Below, piece after piece: positions 38,343 through 49,500 of a DNA stretch of 64,000 nt. Source of the stretch: Clostridia bacterium (GTDB lineage Bacteria; Bacillota; Clostridia; Oscillospirales; Ruminococcaceae); NCBI GenBank assembly GCA_009929695.1, contig RZZW01000002.1, positions 96,527 through 160,526 on the forward strand, given 5' to 3'. The notes under the pieces are model-generated. The model did no database searches, was not told the origin of the DNA, and saw nothing but the letters and a program-made list of their open reading frames with translations. The translations under genes were made by a program, and so were the position numbers. Position 1 is the first letter of the stretch. The number at the start of each line of letters is the position of its first letter.

Positions 38343-38721
38343 ATTCCCTCACAAGCTTTTTCATTTCGCGCGGGTCGATGTCCGCGATATAACGCGTGCT
38401 ACCGCCGGCTTTGCCGTCAAAAAGCGTCGCCATTGCGCACAAAAGGCCGTCGTCGGTTATGCTGTCGTGGCACTCGCTTTTAAAATGGTAGAAGATATCC
38501 TGCAATTCGGCAAGCGTGCTCTCGTAATTGTGGCTGTCGAGATACGGCGACGCGCAAAATTTTATGACGAGCTGCTGCAAAATGCCCTCACCGAACTCAA
38601 TTCTGCCTGTATTCGCAAGCGCCTTCACGCGCCTTTCGTTAAGCGCGAGCATCTGCGTCTGCGTGAGCGCCAATCCAAAGCGGTTTGTGGCGGTATTTAT
38701 TAATTCAAGCGATTTTTCCAT
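38335..38721 (-). CDS. DUF6323-like protein
   Basis: GLALTQTQMLALNERRVKALANTGRIEFGEGILQQLV. Confidence 0.6.
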   Translation of the reverse strand: MEKSLELINTATNRFGLALTQTQMLALNERRVKALANTGRIEFGEGILQQLVIKFCASPYLDSHNYESTLAELQDIFYHFKSECHDSITDDGLLCAMATLFDGKAGGSTRYIADIDPREMKKLVREYE

Positions 38722-38819
38722 TTACATTCACCTCTTTATACATAATGTGCCTTTTGGAGCAAATTTACAAGACTTGACTTTTTTGTCATTTTGTGGTAAT
38801 ATATATGTGGAAAAATATG

Positions 38820-38900
38820 CACAGTAGGGCGGGGGCTTGCTCCCGCCGAAACTTACGGCGGATTGTTTCAACGGCGGGAGCAAGCCCCCGCCCTACTGTG
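38820..38900. repeat. 29-bp perfect inverted repeat element (cruciform-forming)
   Basis: cacagtagggcgggggcttgctcccgccg / cggcgggagcaagcccccgccctactgtg. Confidence 0.9.
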
Positions 38901-39096
38901 CACGCTGTAAAAATTTCGCAAACCTAAGCGGGACGGGAAACCCGTCCCCTACGATGCACGTTGCGAGTTTTAACCTCCCCTCCTTTTCAAAGGAGGCTTT
39001 TTTATTTTTATGAACAATTTTTTTAATATTTCGCACATGATATTGACAATAAGCTTATTGCGCTATAAAATAGTTAAGCATCTTAACCATTAAGGA

Positions 39097-39582
39097 GTGA
39101 AACAATTGAAATGCGATCATCTTGACGAGCACGCTTTGCGGATGTTCAAGTGTGCGAATGAATTTGTTGCGGCGTGGCACAGCATTACGCCGGACGACGC
39201 CGTAAGCAAGCGGCAGTTCCACGCGCTTGGCACCATTGCGTTTATGCAGCACACGCGCAAATGCGGCATTACAACAAGCGACCTTGCGGCGAAAATAGGC
39301 GTGTCGCTGCCTGCAGTGAGCCAAAACGTATCGACACTTGTCGATTTTGGCCTGCTTGAACGCGTGCCGGACAAAGACGACAGGCGCGTTTTATACCTTA
39401 AAATAACAAAGCAGGGCGACGAGGCAATGCATAACGCAATGAAAAAGCTGCTTGGCTATCTTGACGAGGCGACCGCCGGAATGAATTGCGACGCACTTTG
39501 CGAAAACCTGACACAGTTTACGGCTGCCGTGCATAAGGTGGCCGAAATGACCAACAAAGGAGAGACTAAACCGAATGCTTAA
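39097..39582 (+). CDS. MarR-family transcriptional regulator
   Basis: ITTSDLAAKIGVSLPAVSQNVSTLVDFGLLERVPDKDDRRVLYLKIT. Confidence 0.88.
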   Translation: MKQLKCDHLDEHALRMFKCANEFVAAWHSITPDDAVSKRQFHALGTIAFMQHTRKCGITTSDLAAKIGVSLPAVSQNVSTLVDFGLLERVPDKDDRRVLYLKITKQGDEAMHNAMKKLLGYLDEATAGMNCDALCENLTQFTAAVHKVAEMTNKGETKPNA

Positions 39583-41788
39583 AATCAGAAGATACATGAA
39601 GCCGTATATCTCGCTTCTTGTTGTGGCGGTGGCGCTGCTGTTTGGGCAGGCGCTTATGAACCTTGAGCTGCCGAACATGATGAGCGACATCGTGAACAAC
39701 GGCATACAAAAGGGCGGCATAACGGAATGTGCGCCAAAGGCAATAAGCGACACAAGCATGCAGCTTATGCAGACGTTTATGACAGACGATGAAAAGACGC
39801 TTGTGAACGAGCATTATTCCGCAAACACAGACGGCTCTGCAAACGAAAAATATCCTAATGCAACCGAAAAAACACTTGTCGAAAACAAGGTCGACAAGGA
39901 CACTCAAGCAAAGCTTGACACCGCGTTTGCGCACGCTTCATACGCGTTTGTGCAGGTGATGTCCGACGTTGCCGAGCAGAGTGGGAAGAGCATGAGCGGC
40001 GGGTCTGACTCGTCAAACGCGACGCTTGATATGTCGGCTATGGCGCAGGTTCTGCCGATGCTCGCAATGCTGCCGGACGGCACTGTGCAAAAGGCGATAG
40101 ACGTTTCCGCCGCGACAGCCGACACAATGACGACGCAGACGGGCGCTATAATTGCAAAAAGCCTTTACGTGGAGCTTGGCGCGGACACCGATTCCATTCA
40201 GACAAGCTACATTTGGGCGGCGGGTGTAAAGATGATTTTATTCTGTCTGATGGTAGTCGCGTGCGCAATCGGCGCGGGCTACTGCTTGAGCCGATTCGGC
40301 GCGGGCATCGCGCGTGATTTGCGCGGCGACGTGTTCAAGCGTGTAACTTCATTCACGAATAACGAGATGGATAAATTCAGCACTGCTAGCCTTATCACAC
40401 GCTCGACAAACGACATCACGCAGGTGCAGATGTTCTTCACGATGGGGCTTCGCATGCTGTGCTTTGCGCCTATAATGGGCATCGGCGGGCTTGTGATGGC
40501 GCTGCGCAAGAGCACATCTATGGCGTGGCTGCTGGCGCTTGCAGTTATACTTTTGCTGTGCTTAATCGGCACGCTGCTCATTGTGGCAGTGCCGAAATTC
40601 AAAAAAATGCAGACTCTTGTTGACCGCTTAAACCTAGTCAGCCGCGAGAGTCTCTCGGGCATGATGGTTATACGCGCGTTTGCCACGCAGGACTTTGAGG
40701 AAAAGCGCTTTGACGACGCCAACAACGACCTCACCTCAAACACCCTTTTTGTCAACCGCGCAATGGCTGTAATGATGCCGTTTATGACGCTTATAATGAA
40801 CGGCCTCATGCTGCTCATCGTATGGGTTGGCGCACATCAGATATCCGAGAGCAGCATGCAGGTTGGCGACATGATGGCGTTCATGCAGTACGCCATGCAC
40901 GTTGTAATGAGCTTTTTGTTTGTGAGCATGATGTTTGTAATGCTGCCGCGCGCGAGCGTTTCGGCAGAGCGTATAAGCGAAGTGCTTGACACAAAGAGCA
41001 CCGTAACAGACCCCGAGCAGCCAAAGCACCTTCCCGCTGACCTTTCGGCGAGCATCAAATTTGACGACGTTTCGTTTAGATACGAGGGCGCGGAGGAGGA
41101 CGTTTTATCACACATCAGCTTCACCGCGCAGCCAGGGCAGACGACGGCGTTCATCGGCTCAACAGGCAGCGGCAAATCAACGCTCATCAACCTTATCCCG
41201 CGTTTTTACGATGTTACACAGGGTAGCATAAAAATTGACGGCGTTGACATTCGCGACATAACACAGCATGAGCTGCGCGAAAGAATAGGCTATGTGCCGC
41301 AAAAGGGCGTGCTGTTTACAGGCGACATAAACTCTAACCTGCGCTACGGCAACGCAGACGCGAGCGAGGAGCTTATTGTCGAGGCCGCAAAGGTAGCTCA
41401 GGCTGACGACTTTGTGCAGAAGCTTGACGACGGCTACGAAACAAGCGTCGCACAGGGCGGCACAAACGTCTCCGGCGGTCAGCGTCAGCGCCTTTCGATT
41501 GCGCGTGCGCTTGTTAAAAAATCTCCGATTTATATTTTTGACGACACCTTCAGCGCGCTTGACTTCAAGACAGACGCGACACTTCGCAAGGCACTGAAGG
41601 GCTACACCACAAACGCCACAGTGCTCATAGTGGCACAGCGCATATCCACCATAATGACAGCTGAACAGATAGTTGTTCTCGACGAGGGCAAAATTGCGGG
41701 CATCGGCACACATAAAGAGCTTTTGAAAACCTGCAAAACCTATCGCGAGATAGCTCAAAGCCAGCTAACAGAGGAGGAACTTGCATAA
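39575..41788 (+). CDS. ABC exporter (ATPase/permease fusion), subunit 1
   Basis: TAFIGSTGSGKSTLINL; NVSGGQRQRLSIARAL. Confidence 0.93.
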   Translation: MLKIRRYMKPYISLLVVAVALLFGQALMNLELPNMMSDIVNNGIQKGGITECAPKAISDTSMQLMQTFMTDDEKTLVNEHYSANTDGSANEKYPNATEKTLVENKVDKDTQAKLDTAFAHASYAFVQVMSDVAEQSGKSMSGGSDSSNATLDMSAMAQVLPMLAMLPDGTVQKAIDVSAATADTMTTQTGAIIAKSLYVELGADTDSIQTSYIWAAGVKMILFCLMVVACAIGAGYCLSRFGAGIARDLRGDVFKRVTSFTNNEMDKFSTASLITRSTNDITQVQMFFTMGLRMLCFAPIMGIGGLVMALRKSTSMAWLLALAVILLLCLIGTLLIVAVPKFKKMQTLVDRLNLVSRESLSGMMVIRAFATQDFEEKRFDDANNDLTSNTLFVNRAMAVMMPFMTLIMNGLMLLIVWVGAHQISESSMQVGDMMAFMQYAMHVVMSFLFVSMMFVMLPRASVSAERISEVLDTKSTVTDPEQPKHLPADLSASIKFDDVSFRYEGAEEDVLSHISFTAQPGQTTAFIGSTGSGKSTLINLIPRFYDVTQGSIKIDGVDIRDITQHELRERIGYVPQKGVLFTGDINSNLRYGNADASEELIVEAAKVAQADDFVQKLDDGYETSVAQGGTNVSGGQRQRLSIARALVKKSPIYIFDDTFSALDFKTDATLRKALKGYTTNATVLIVAQRISTIMTAEQIVVLDEGKIAGIGTHKELLKTCKTYREIAQSQLTEEELA

Positions 41789-43629
41789 TGGCAGCACCAA
41801 AAGGACCAATGGGCGGAGGCCCGCGCGGACCGGGCGGCATGATGCCCGGCGAAAAGGCGAAAAACTTTAAAGGCACAATGCGCAAGCTGCTTGCCTATAT
41901 GAATAAATTTCTCCCCGCCATAATCATCACCCTGCTCTGCGCCGCGGCAAGCTGCGTTTTCAGCATAATGGGGCCGAAAATTCTCGGGCAAGCGACGACA
42001 AAGCTCTATGAAGGGCTTGTGGCGCAGCTCACAGGAGCGGGCGGAATTGACTTCGACGGAATATTACAAATAGTATTATTTTTAGTCGTGATTTACGGCA
42101 TAAGCGCAATACTTTCGTATATTCAAGGTTGGGTTATGGCGGGTGTATCGACAAAGATAAGCTACACAATGCGCCGCGACCTCGACGAAAAAATTAACCG
42201 CATGCCGCTCGCGTATTTTGACAGAGTGTCGCACGGCGAGGTTTTGAGCCGCATCACAAACGACGTCGACACCGTCACGCAGACGCTTAACCAGAGCTTA
42301 TCCTCGATAATCACAAGCGTGACGACAGTCATCGGCGTGCTTATAATGATGCTGACGATAAGCCCCATAATGACGCTTGTGGCGCTGTGCATACTGCCTA
42401 TTTCGACAATTGTCATGATGCAGGTGGTAAAACGCAGCCAGCCGCTTTACAAAAAGCAGCAGCAATATCTCGGCATAGTCAACGGCCACGTTGAGGAAAT
42501 GTACGGCGGACATTTAGTTGTCAAGGCGTTCAACCGCGAGGAGGGCAGCATAAAGACCTTCGAGGAGATGAACAACGAGCTGTACAAATCCGCATGGAAG
42601 AGCCAGTTTATAGGCAACATGATGATGCCGCTTATGAACTTTATCGGCAACCTCGGCTATGTGGGCGTGTGCGTGCTCGGCGGCTTTATCATGCTGAAAG
42701 GCAGCATTTCCGTCGGCGACATTCAGGCGTTTATACAGTATGTAAATAACTTCACACAGCCGTTGCAGCAGATAGGCAACATCGGCAATCAGCTTCAGCA
42801 GACAGCCGCCGCCGCAGAGCGCGTGTTTGAATTTTTGGAGCAACCCGAAGAAGAGAAAGACCCCGAGCACCCGATTTCTGACGACGAAGTGAACGGCGAC
42901 GTATATTTTGCTCACGTAAACTTTGGCTACACAAAGGAGCGCACGATAATCAACGACTTCTCCGCGATAATCAAAGCGGGGCAAACGGTGGCAATCGTCG
43001 GCCCCACAGGCGCGGGCAAGACGACAATGGTAAAGCTGCTCATGCGTTTTTACGACGTGAACAGCGGCGCAATACTCGTCGACGGCTACGACGTAAAGCA
43101 GTTTAAGCGCAACGATTTGCGCGGAATGTTCGGCATGGTTTTGCAGGACACATGGCTTTACAACGGCACCATAATGGATAATATCCGCTACGGCAGGCTT
43201 GACGCGACGGACGAAGAGGTTATCGCGGCGGCAAAAGCGGCGCAGGTTGACCACTTTATCCACACTCTGCCCGAAGGCTACAACACAATGCTCAACGAAG
43301 AGGCGAGCAACGTAAGTCAGGGTCAAAAACAGCTTTTGACAATAGCAAGAACGATTTTGAGCGAGCCGAAGCTGCTCATATTCGACGAAGCTACCTCGAG
43401 CGTCGACACCCGCACCGAGCTTGCGATACAAAAGGCGATGAATAAGCTGATGGAGGGCAGAACAAGCTTCATCATAGCCCACCGCCTGTCGACAATCCGT
43501 GACGCAGACATGATACTAGTCATGAACAACGGCGACATAGTAGAAACCGGCACCCACGACGAGCTTCTAGCCGCCAACGGCTTCTACGCAGACCTATACC
43601 AAAGCCAGTTTGCAGGAGTTGCAAAATAA
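41788..43629 (+). CDS. ABC exporter (ATPase/permease fusion), subunit 2
   Basis: VAIVGPTGAGKTTMVKL; NVSQGQKQLLTIARTIL. Confidence 0.93.
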   Translation: MAAPKGPMGGGPRGPGGMMPGEKAKNFKGTMRKLLAYMNKFLPAIIITLLCAAASCVFSIMGPKILGQATTKLYEGLVAQLTGAGGIDFDGILQIVLFLVVIYGISAILSYIQGWVMAGVSTKISYTMRRDLDEKINRMPLAYFDRVSHGEVLSRITNDVDTVTQTLNQSLSSIITSVTTVIGVLIMMLTISPIMTLVALCILPISTIVMMQVVKRSQPLYKKQQQYLGIVNGHVEEMYGGHLVVKAFNREEGSIKTFEEMNNELYKSAWKSQFIGNMMMPLMNFIGNLGYVGVCVLGGFIMLKGSISVGDIQAFIQYVNNFTQPLQQIGNIGNQLQQTAAAAERVFEFLEQPEEEKDPEHPISDDEVNGDVYFAHVNFGYTKERTIINDFSAIIKAGQTVAIVGPTGAGKTTMVKLLMRFYDVNSGAILVDGYDVKQFKRNDLRGMFGMVLQDTWLYNGTIMDNIRYGRLDATDEEVIAAAKAAQVDHFIHTLPEGYNTMLNEEASNVSQGQKQLLTIARTILSEPKLLIFDEATSSVDTRTELAIQKAMNKLMEGRTSFIIAHRLSTIRDADMILVMNNGDIVETGTHDELLAANGFYADLYQSQFAGVAK

Positions 43630-43633
43630 AACA

Positions 43634-43666
43634 AAAATGACGGGATTAATTCCCGTCATTTTTTGT
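43634..43666 (+). terminator. Rho-independent terminator
   Basis: AAAATGACGGGATTAATTCCCGTCATTTTTT. Confidence 0.85.
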
Positions 43667-43774
43667 TGTGTTAATGTAGGGGACGGCGTCCTCGACGTCC
43701 CGCTAGATTTGCACATCGCCACGTCTGCGAGTCGATGTGGGCGTCGACCCCTACAAATGTGCCAAACCGCAAAT

Positions 43775-44032
43775 TCACCCAAAATCATGCCTGCTTCCGC
43801 TGTCACTGCCCAATTGCTCAAACACACACACAATTTTTTCAATTTTGATAAAATAATCTTTATCTTCAAGTCCTTCATCTTCCATAAGGGACTTGATTTT
43901 TTGTAACGCCCTGTAGCACTCCATCTCCACAATTTCTTTTGCCGATATTTTCAAATTCAGGAACACCACTTCAATTTTCTGCTCTTTTAAAATCTTCGTT
44001 AGTATTTCTTTGTATAAATCCACATATATCAC
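43775..44032 (-). CDS. Hypothetical protein divergent from XRE regulator
   Basis: Divergent arrangement with an operator-bearing intergenic region. Confidence 0.55.
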   Translation of the reverse strand: MIYVDLYKEILTKILKEQKIEVVFLNLKISAKEIVEMECYRALQKIKSLMEDEGLEDKDYFIKIEKIVCVFEQLGSDSGSRHDFG

Positions 44033-44043
44033 CTCAATCTTAT

Positions 44044-44087
44044 TTTAGCGATTTATTCGCTAAAAGCAAATAGCGAGAATATCGCTA
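44044..44087. promoter_or_regulatory. Two TAGCGA-N5-TCGCTA palindromes (candidate operators)
   Basis: TTTAGCGA-tttat-TCGCTAAA at 44044-44064; TAGCGA-gaata-TCGCTA at 44071-44087. Confidence 0.7.
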
Positions 44088-44113
44088 TACTACAATTTTT
44101 TCGAGGTGACAAA

Positions 44114-44341
44114 ATGTACAAACGTATACGAGATTTGCGCGAAGACGCCGATATGACGCAGACGCAAATTGCAAAGCAGCTAAATTGCAGCCAGCGAATA
44201 TACAGCAATTACGAGTGCGGCGACGTTGATATTCCAACACGGGTACTTTTAAAATTAGCCGTCATTCATAGCACAAGCACAGATTACCTGCTTGAATTGA
44301 CAGACATGAAGTCTCCATATCCAAGAAAACGGAATGGGTAA
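44114..44341 (+). CDS. XRE-family HTH regulator
   Basis: IRDLREDADMTQTQIAKQLNCSQRIYSNYECGDVDIPTRVLLKLA. Confidence 0.9.
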   Translation: MYKRIRDLREDADMTQTQIAKQLNCSQRIYSNYECGDVDIPTRVLLKLAVIHSTSTDYLLELTDMKSPYPRKRNG

Positions 44342-44367
44342 ATTATTTGCTCATACCTACCTCATCT

Positions 44368-44448
44368 GTCATTCTGAAGAGCGAAGCGACGAAGAATCTT
44401 AAAACCTACGGCAATGCGCAAAAGATTCTTCGCTTCGCTCAGAATGAC
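44368..44448. repeat. Inverted repeat GTCATTCTGA...GAAGAATCTT / AAGATTCTTCG...TCAGAATGAC
   Basis: Arms 44368-44400 and 44422-44448. Confidence 0.8.
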
Positions 44449-44568
44449 AAGAGGTTTGCACATCGCCGCGGCAACGGACGCCATATATGGCGTCCCTACA
44501 ATGTTACAAAGCGCGTAGGGCACGACGACTCGGCGCGCGGCGCGCGTCAGTTAGATTTATTCAAAACC

Positions 44569-45206
44569 TCACCGCTTCGCCGTCGGCAAATTCCATCTGT
44601 AATGAGCGGCGAGCATGCGGATGCTGACTGTTATTACAACGGATGTCAGCAAGCTTGCCACGTACGGTGCGCCCGCTTTTATCATTAAATAATACGCCGC
44701 CGCGCCCACTATCGCGGCTAGGGCGTAAACGTGCTTTGCATAAACCTTCGGCGTTTCGCGTATTAGCACGTCGCGCAAAATTCCGCCGCCAACGCCTGTT
44801 GTGAGGGCAAAAATATGCATAAAAATGCATTGTTTGCAAAGCCTGCGTCTGTCGCAAGCTGAACGCCTGTTATTGAAAAAACGGCAAGCCACACTGCGTC
44901 GAGGAAATTTATGACCCAATCGGCGCGTGCGATGCTTGCCGCTTTTTGGTATTTTGCGTAGATGAATACGCCGACTGACGTCAATACCGCGATGCACACG
45001 GCCGTGCCGTTTTCAAACATTCTTGGCGGCACATAGCCGAGCAAAACGTCGCGCATCACGCCGCCGCCAAGCGCTGTTGTGAGCCCGATAAATATCACGC
45101 CGAAGATGTCGAGCCCTCTTTTTGCCGCCACCGACGCGCCCGAAACGGCAAACGCAAATATGCCGACAGGCTCGGCGATGTCAAAAATAAGTGATGTAAG
45201 CTCCAT
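44569..45206 (-). pseudogene. TRIC/UPF0126 membrane channel family protein, frameshifted
   Basis: N-part MELTSLIFDIAEPVGIFAFAVSGASVAAKRGLDIFGV...; C-part IFALTTGVGGGILRDVLIRETPKVYAKHVY in another frame; break near 44815-44830. Confidence 0.75.
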
Positions 45207-45261
45207 GTTTTCCTCCTGCTGATTTTGTGCTACAATAATACCATATTATAATGAAAAGCGG

Positions 45262-46131
45262 ATGATTTATATGTGGGTCATTTTTGCGTTTGGCTCGGCA
45301 TTTTTTGCGGGCGTTACGGCAATACTTGCAAAGGTTGGCATAAAAAATGTAAATTCAAACGTCGCGACTGCAATTCGCACCGTGGTAATACTCGTCTTTT
45401 CGTGGCTGATGGTGTTTATAACTGGCTCGCAGAGCACGCTTGGTGATATAAGCGCACACACCTTATTGTTTTTGGCGCTGTCCGGCATAGCGACGGGCGC
45501 GTCGTGGCTGTGCTATTTTCGGGCGTTGCAGCTTGGCGACGTAAACAAGGTTGCGCCCATCGACAAATCGAGCACGGTGCTCACGATGCTGCTCGCGTTT
45601 ATATTTCTCGGTGAGGGCTTCACCGCCACAAAGCTTGCGGGAATGCTCGGCATAGCAGTCGGCACGTACATGATGATTACAAAAAAGCACTCGCAAAAAT
45701 CCACCGAAAATGGCTGTTCTTGGCTTGTTTACGCCGTTTTGAGCGCTGTGTTTGCGTCGCTGACGGCAATTCTAGGCAAGGTGGGCATAGCGGGTGTTGA
45801 CTCAAACCTCGGCACTGCGCTGCGCACGTGCGTTGTGCTTTTAATGGCGTGGGCGATGGTGTTTATAACAAGAAAACAGGGCGAAATAAAGTGCATCGAC
45901 AAGCGAAGCATGGCGTTTATCTGCCTTTCGGGAATAACGACAGGGCTGTCGTGGCTGTGCTATTACCGCGCTTTGCAAAGCGGCGAGGCTGGCATCGTCG
46001 TGCCGATAGACAAGCTGAGCATACTTGTGACAGTGGCGTTTTCGTACATCATTTTACATGAAAAATTGTCAAAAAAAGCCGCGTGGGGTCTATGCCTTTT
46101 GACCTTAGGCACACTGGCGCTGCTCTTTTAG
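45262..46131 (+). CDS. EamA-family transporter
   Basis: Ten-TM duplicated EamA organisation (LSGIATGASWLCYFRALQLGDVNKVAPIDKSS). Confidence 0.88.
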   Translation: MIYMWVIFAFGSAFFAGVTAILAKVGIKNVNSNVATAIRTVVILVFSWLMVFITGSQSTLGDISAHTLLFLALSGIATGASWLCYFRALQLGDVNKVAPIDKSSTVLTMLLAFIFLGEGFTATKLAGMLGIAVGTYMMITKKHSQKSTENGCSWLVYAVLSAVFASLTAILGKVGIAGVDSNLGTALRTCVVLLMAWAMVFITRKQGEIKCIDKRSMAFICLSGITTGLSWLCYYRALQSGEAGIVVPIDKLSILVTVAFSYIILHEKLSKKAAWGLCLLTLGTLALLF

Positions 46132-46195
46132 GCGATGTCCCGCTTCGGTTTGTGCTATATTTTGCTATTGTGCATTGGCTGTTGCTTTCTTGTGA

Positions 46196-46276
46196 CACCG
46201 TAGGGCGGGGGCTTGCTCCCGCCGAAACTTACGGCTTATGGTTGCAACGGCGGGAGCAAGCCCCCGCCCTACGGTG
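46196..46276. repeat. 29-bp perfect inverted repeat, same family as 38820
   Basis: caccgtagggcgggggcttgctcccgccg / cggcgggagcaagcccccgccctacggtg. Confidence 0.9.
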
Positions 46277-46527
46277 CACGTTGCAAATTCACCGTGGATT
46301 GTAGGGGACGGCGTCCTCGACGTCCCGCTTCGGTTTGTACAAACTCACCTCATCCGTCGCTCCTTCGTCGCGCCACCTTCCCCCGAGGGAGAAGGCTTTC
46401 GTAGACCGCCATATATTTTAATAGTATAATACCGCGCAAACGGCAATAGTGCAAGGGATAATTTGCACTTGTATATTATGCTATAAAATGTTAAAATAAA
46501 GTTATATATAACTATGGAGGAACGCTA

Positions 46528-49500
46528 ATGTCTATGCAGGACATATCCAAGAGCGCGCTTAGACACCTTGAGAAAAATTGTCTCATGCGCAACAAAAGCG
46601 GCGGCTACTCGGAGAATGCCGAGGGGCTTTTCAGGCGCGTGTCGTCAGCGGCGGCTGCGGCAGACGCGCGATATGACAGCGACGCGGACACCGAGAAAAC
46701 CTCGGCTGAATTTTTTGAGCTGCTGACCTCGCTGCGATTTTTGCCCGGCAGCCTGACGCTGCTCAACGCAGGGCGCACTGACGGACAGCTTGCGTCCTGC
46801 TTTGTGCTGCCTGTTGAGGACAGCATGGAGAGCATTTTTGACGCTGTTAAAAACGCGGCCATCATCTATAAATCGGGTGGAAACATAGGCTTTTCATTCT
46901 CAAGCCTGCGCAAAAGCGGCAGCGAGGTGCACGGCTCGCACGGCGCCGCGGGCGGGCCTATTGGGTTTATGAGCGTGTTCGGCGCGGCGGCACAGGCTGT
47001 AAAGCAGGAGAACAAGCCACACGGCGAAAACCTTGCCGTATTGCGCATAGACCACCCCGATATCGAAAAATTTATCCGCTGCCACGAGGAAGTGGACGGC
47101 CTGCAAAACTTTCACACGGCCGTTATAATAACAGATGAATTTTTGAAAGCAGCCGAAAACAGCGAGAAATTTAAGCTGACAGACCCGAACACCGGCAAGG
47201 CCAGCAAGCGCCTTAAAGCGAGCGAGCTCTTTGTGCGGCTTGTTGACGTTATGCGCCGCACAGGCGCGCCGACGGTGCTTTTTGAGAGCGCGATGCACGG
47301 CGAAGAGGCCGTCGCTCCATGCGGAGAGCAGCCGCTGATGGCGTATGAAGCGAGCAACATCGGCAGCATAAACCTCGCCAAAATGCTAAAGCGCGAGGAC
47401 GAGCTTTTCGTCATAGATTACGACAAGCTGCGCGAAACCATAACGACGGCTGTGCATTTTCTCGATAATATCATCGACGTAAACAGCTATCCGTTTGAAA
47501 AAATAAGCCACGTCACACGCCAAACCCGCAAGATTGGGCTTGGCGTTATGGGGTTTGCGGACATGCTGTGGCAGCTCGGCATACCCTATAATTCCGACGA
47601 CGCGGCCGAGCTTGCGTCGAGCCTCATGGCGTTTATAAACGCTGAAAGCCACGCCGCGTCGTTTGACCTAGCTGAAAAGCGCGGCGCATACCCCACCTAC
47701 CTCGAAAACGCGGAGAACAATCCGCTTGCAATGCGCAACAAAATAGTGACGGCGATAGCGCCCGAGAGCGTGCTGTCTGACATTTGCGAGTGTGCCGAGG
47801 GCATTGAGCCGCGCAAAAGCGTGCTGCAAAACGGCAAGCTGCACCCGCTTTTGGTGGAATGCCTCATCGCGGCAAAGGTGTATTCAAGCGCGCTCGAACA
47901 GCTTATCACCGACGCCGGCACGCTTGCCGACATCGACAGCGTGCCGCAGGACATAAAAGAGGTGTTTGTATGCGCCGACACCGCAAGCCCCATTTCACAG
48001 CTAAAGCTCGAGGCGGCGTTTCAGAAAAACACCGACGGCGCTGTCTCAAAGACTATAGTTTTTGACGCAAATGCGTCCGCTGTTGACATTGCGGACATAT
48101 TTTTGCGCTCGCACGACACCGGCTGCATGATGTTTAAAGCTAAATGCCTTGATACGGTGGATGCGCCTGTGCAAAAAAACACAAGACGGCTCGCGCAGGT
48201 GACGGAGATACCGCGCACAGCGCTAGAGGTGGCCAGCAGCACGACAGAGCGCTTTCGCTCGCCGTGCGGGACGATGACAGTCACCGTGAGCTACGACAGG
48301 CTCGGCGTGTGCGAGGTTTACACGCACGGCTGCGAAAACTGCGGCTGCACAGCATACCTAAAAGCAACTCAGCGCCTTGCTGACCTTGCGCTGCGAAGCG
48401 GAGTGCCGCCCGAAAACGTTTGCACACAGCTGCGCGGCATAAAATGCGAGGTTGCGATGAGCAGCCCCGCCATGCGCGGAGTGTCCTGCCCTGACGCGAT
48501 AGCGTCTGTGATAGACCGCGCCGCTGCACTAAGCCGCACAATGCAGGACGAATATGTAGAGCCTGACCCCGAAGAGACTACAACCCTCGCCGCGCCCGAA
48601 GAAGAAATACCTCTCACCGAGGATATTTCCGCCGAGGAGCTTGAGGCGGAGGCAGCGATTGAAGCACAGGAGACTGCCGCTGAAAATATTTCCGAACATG
48701 AAAATCAAGAAGCGCCCGAAGAAGCTTTGGCCGAGGAATCGGCGGCGGAAGTGGAATATCCTTTGCCAGATGAGCAGCCCGAAAGCGCCGAACCCGCTGA
48801 GGAATTGCCGCAAAACGACGAGCCGCTCGACGACGAAAAAACCTCGCCATTTAAAGCCATAACGAGCGAGGAAATAGCGGAGCACCTTGCCGCCGTTGAG
48901 GACGACGATGAGCACAGTCATAAAGCACAGCCCGCTCTGCCCGCCGCAAACAGCTTAAAGCCCATTTTAGTCACTATGACCGATGAAAAAAATGCTGACG
49001 CGCCGCAAACTCTGCGCCGCATTTTGACATACAACGAAGACGTGTCGGACAGCGTGTTTGAGGACGCCCCGCTGTTTGGAGATTTGCCGGACGGCATAGA
49101 TGATGGCGACGACGGAGGCCAAAAGGCAGAGCACGAAGTGGTTGCGCCGCAGGTGCTTGCGCCCATGACAGATTTTGACGACGAGCAGGACGACGCGGAA
49201 ATTGAGATATCAGAGCTGCTTGAAAACAACTTTTTCGAGAGCACCGACTCCGCAAAGCTTGCGCAGAGCATCTTTGAATCCTTCGCCGCGATAGACAGCC
49301 TAGATGACGAGACTGACGAAAGCGACGAATTACTGCTTGGAAATGAGCTCTCGCTCGACTTTGGCATCGACGACGAAAAGCCGGAGGAACAGCAGCTTGA
49401 TGCACCTTCAGACGTTGAAAACACCGATGCGCCCGCTGATGTAGAAGGTGCTAAACCGGACGCAGAACCTGCCAAAGACGACAGCGAAGCCAAAGAAGCT

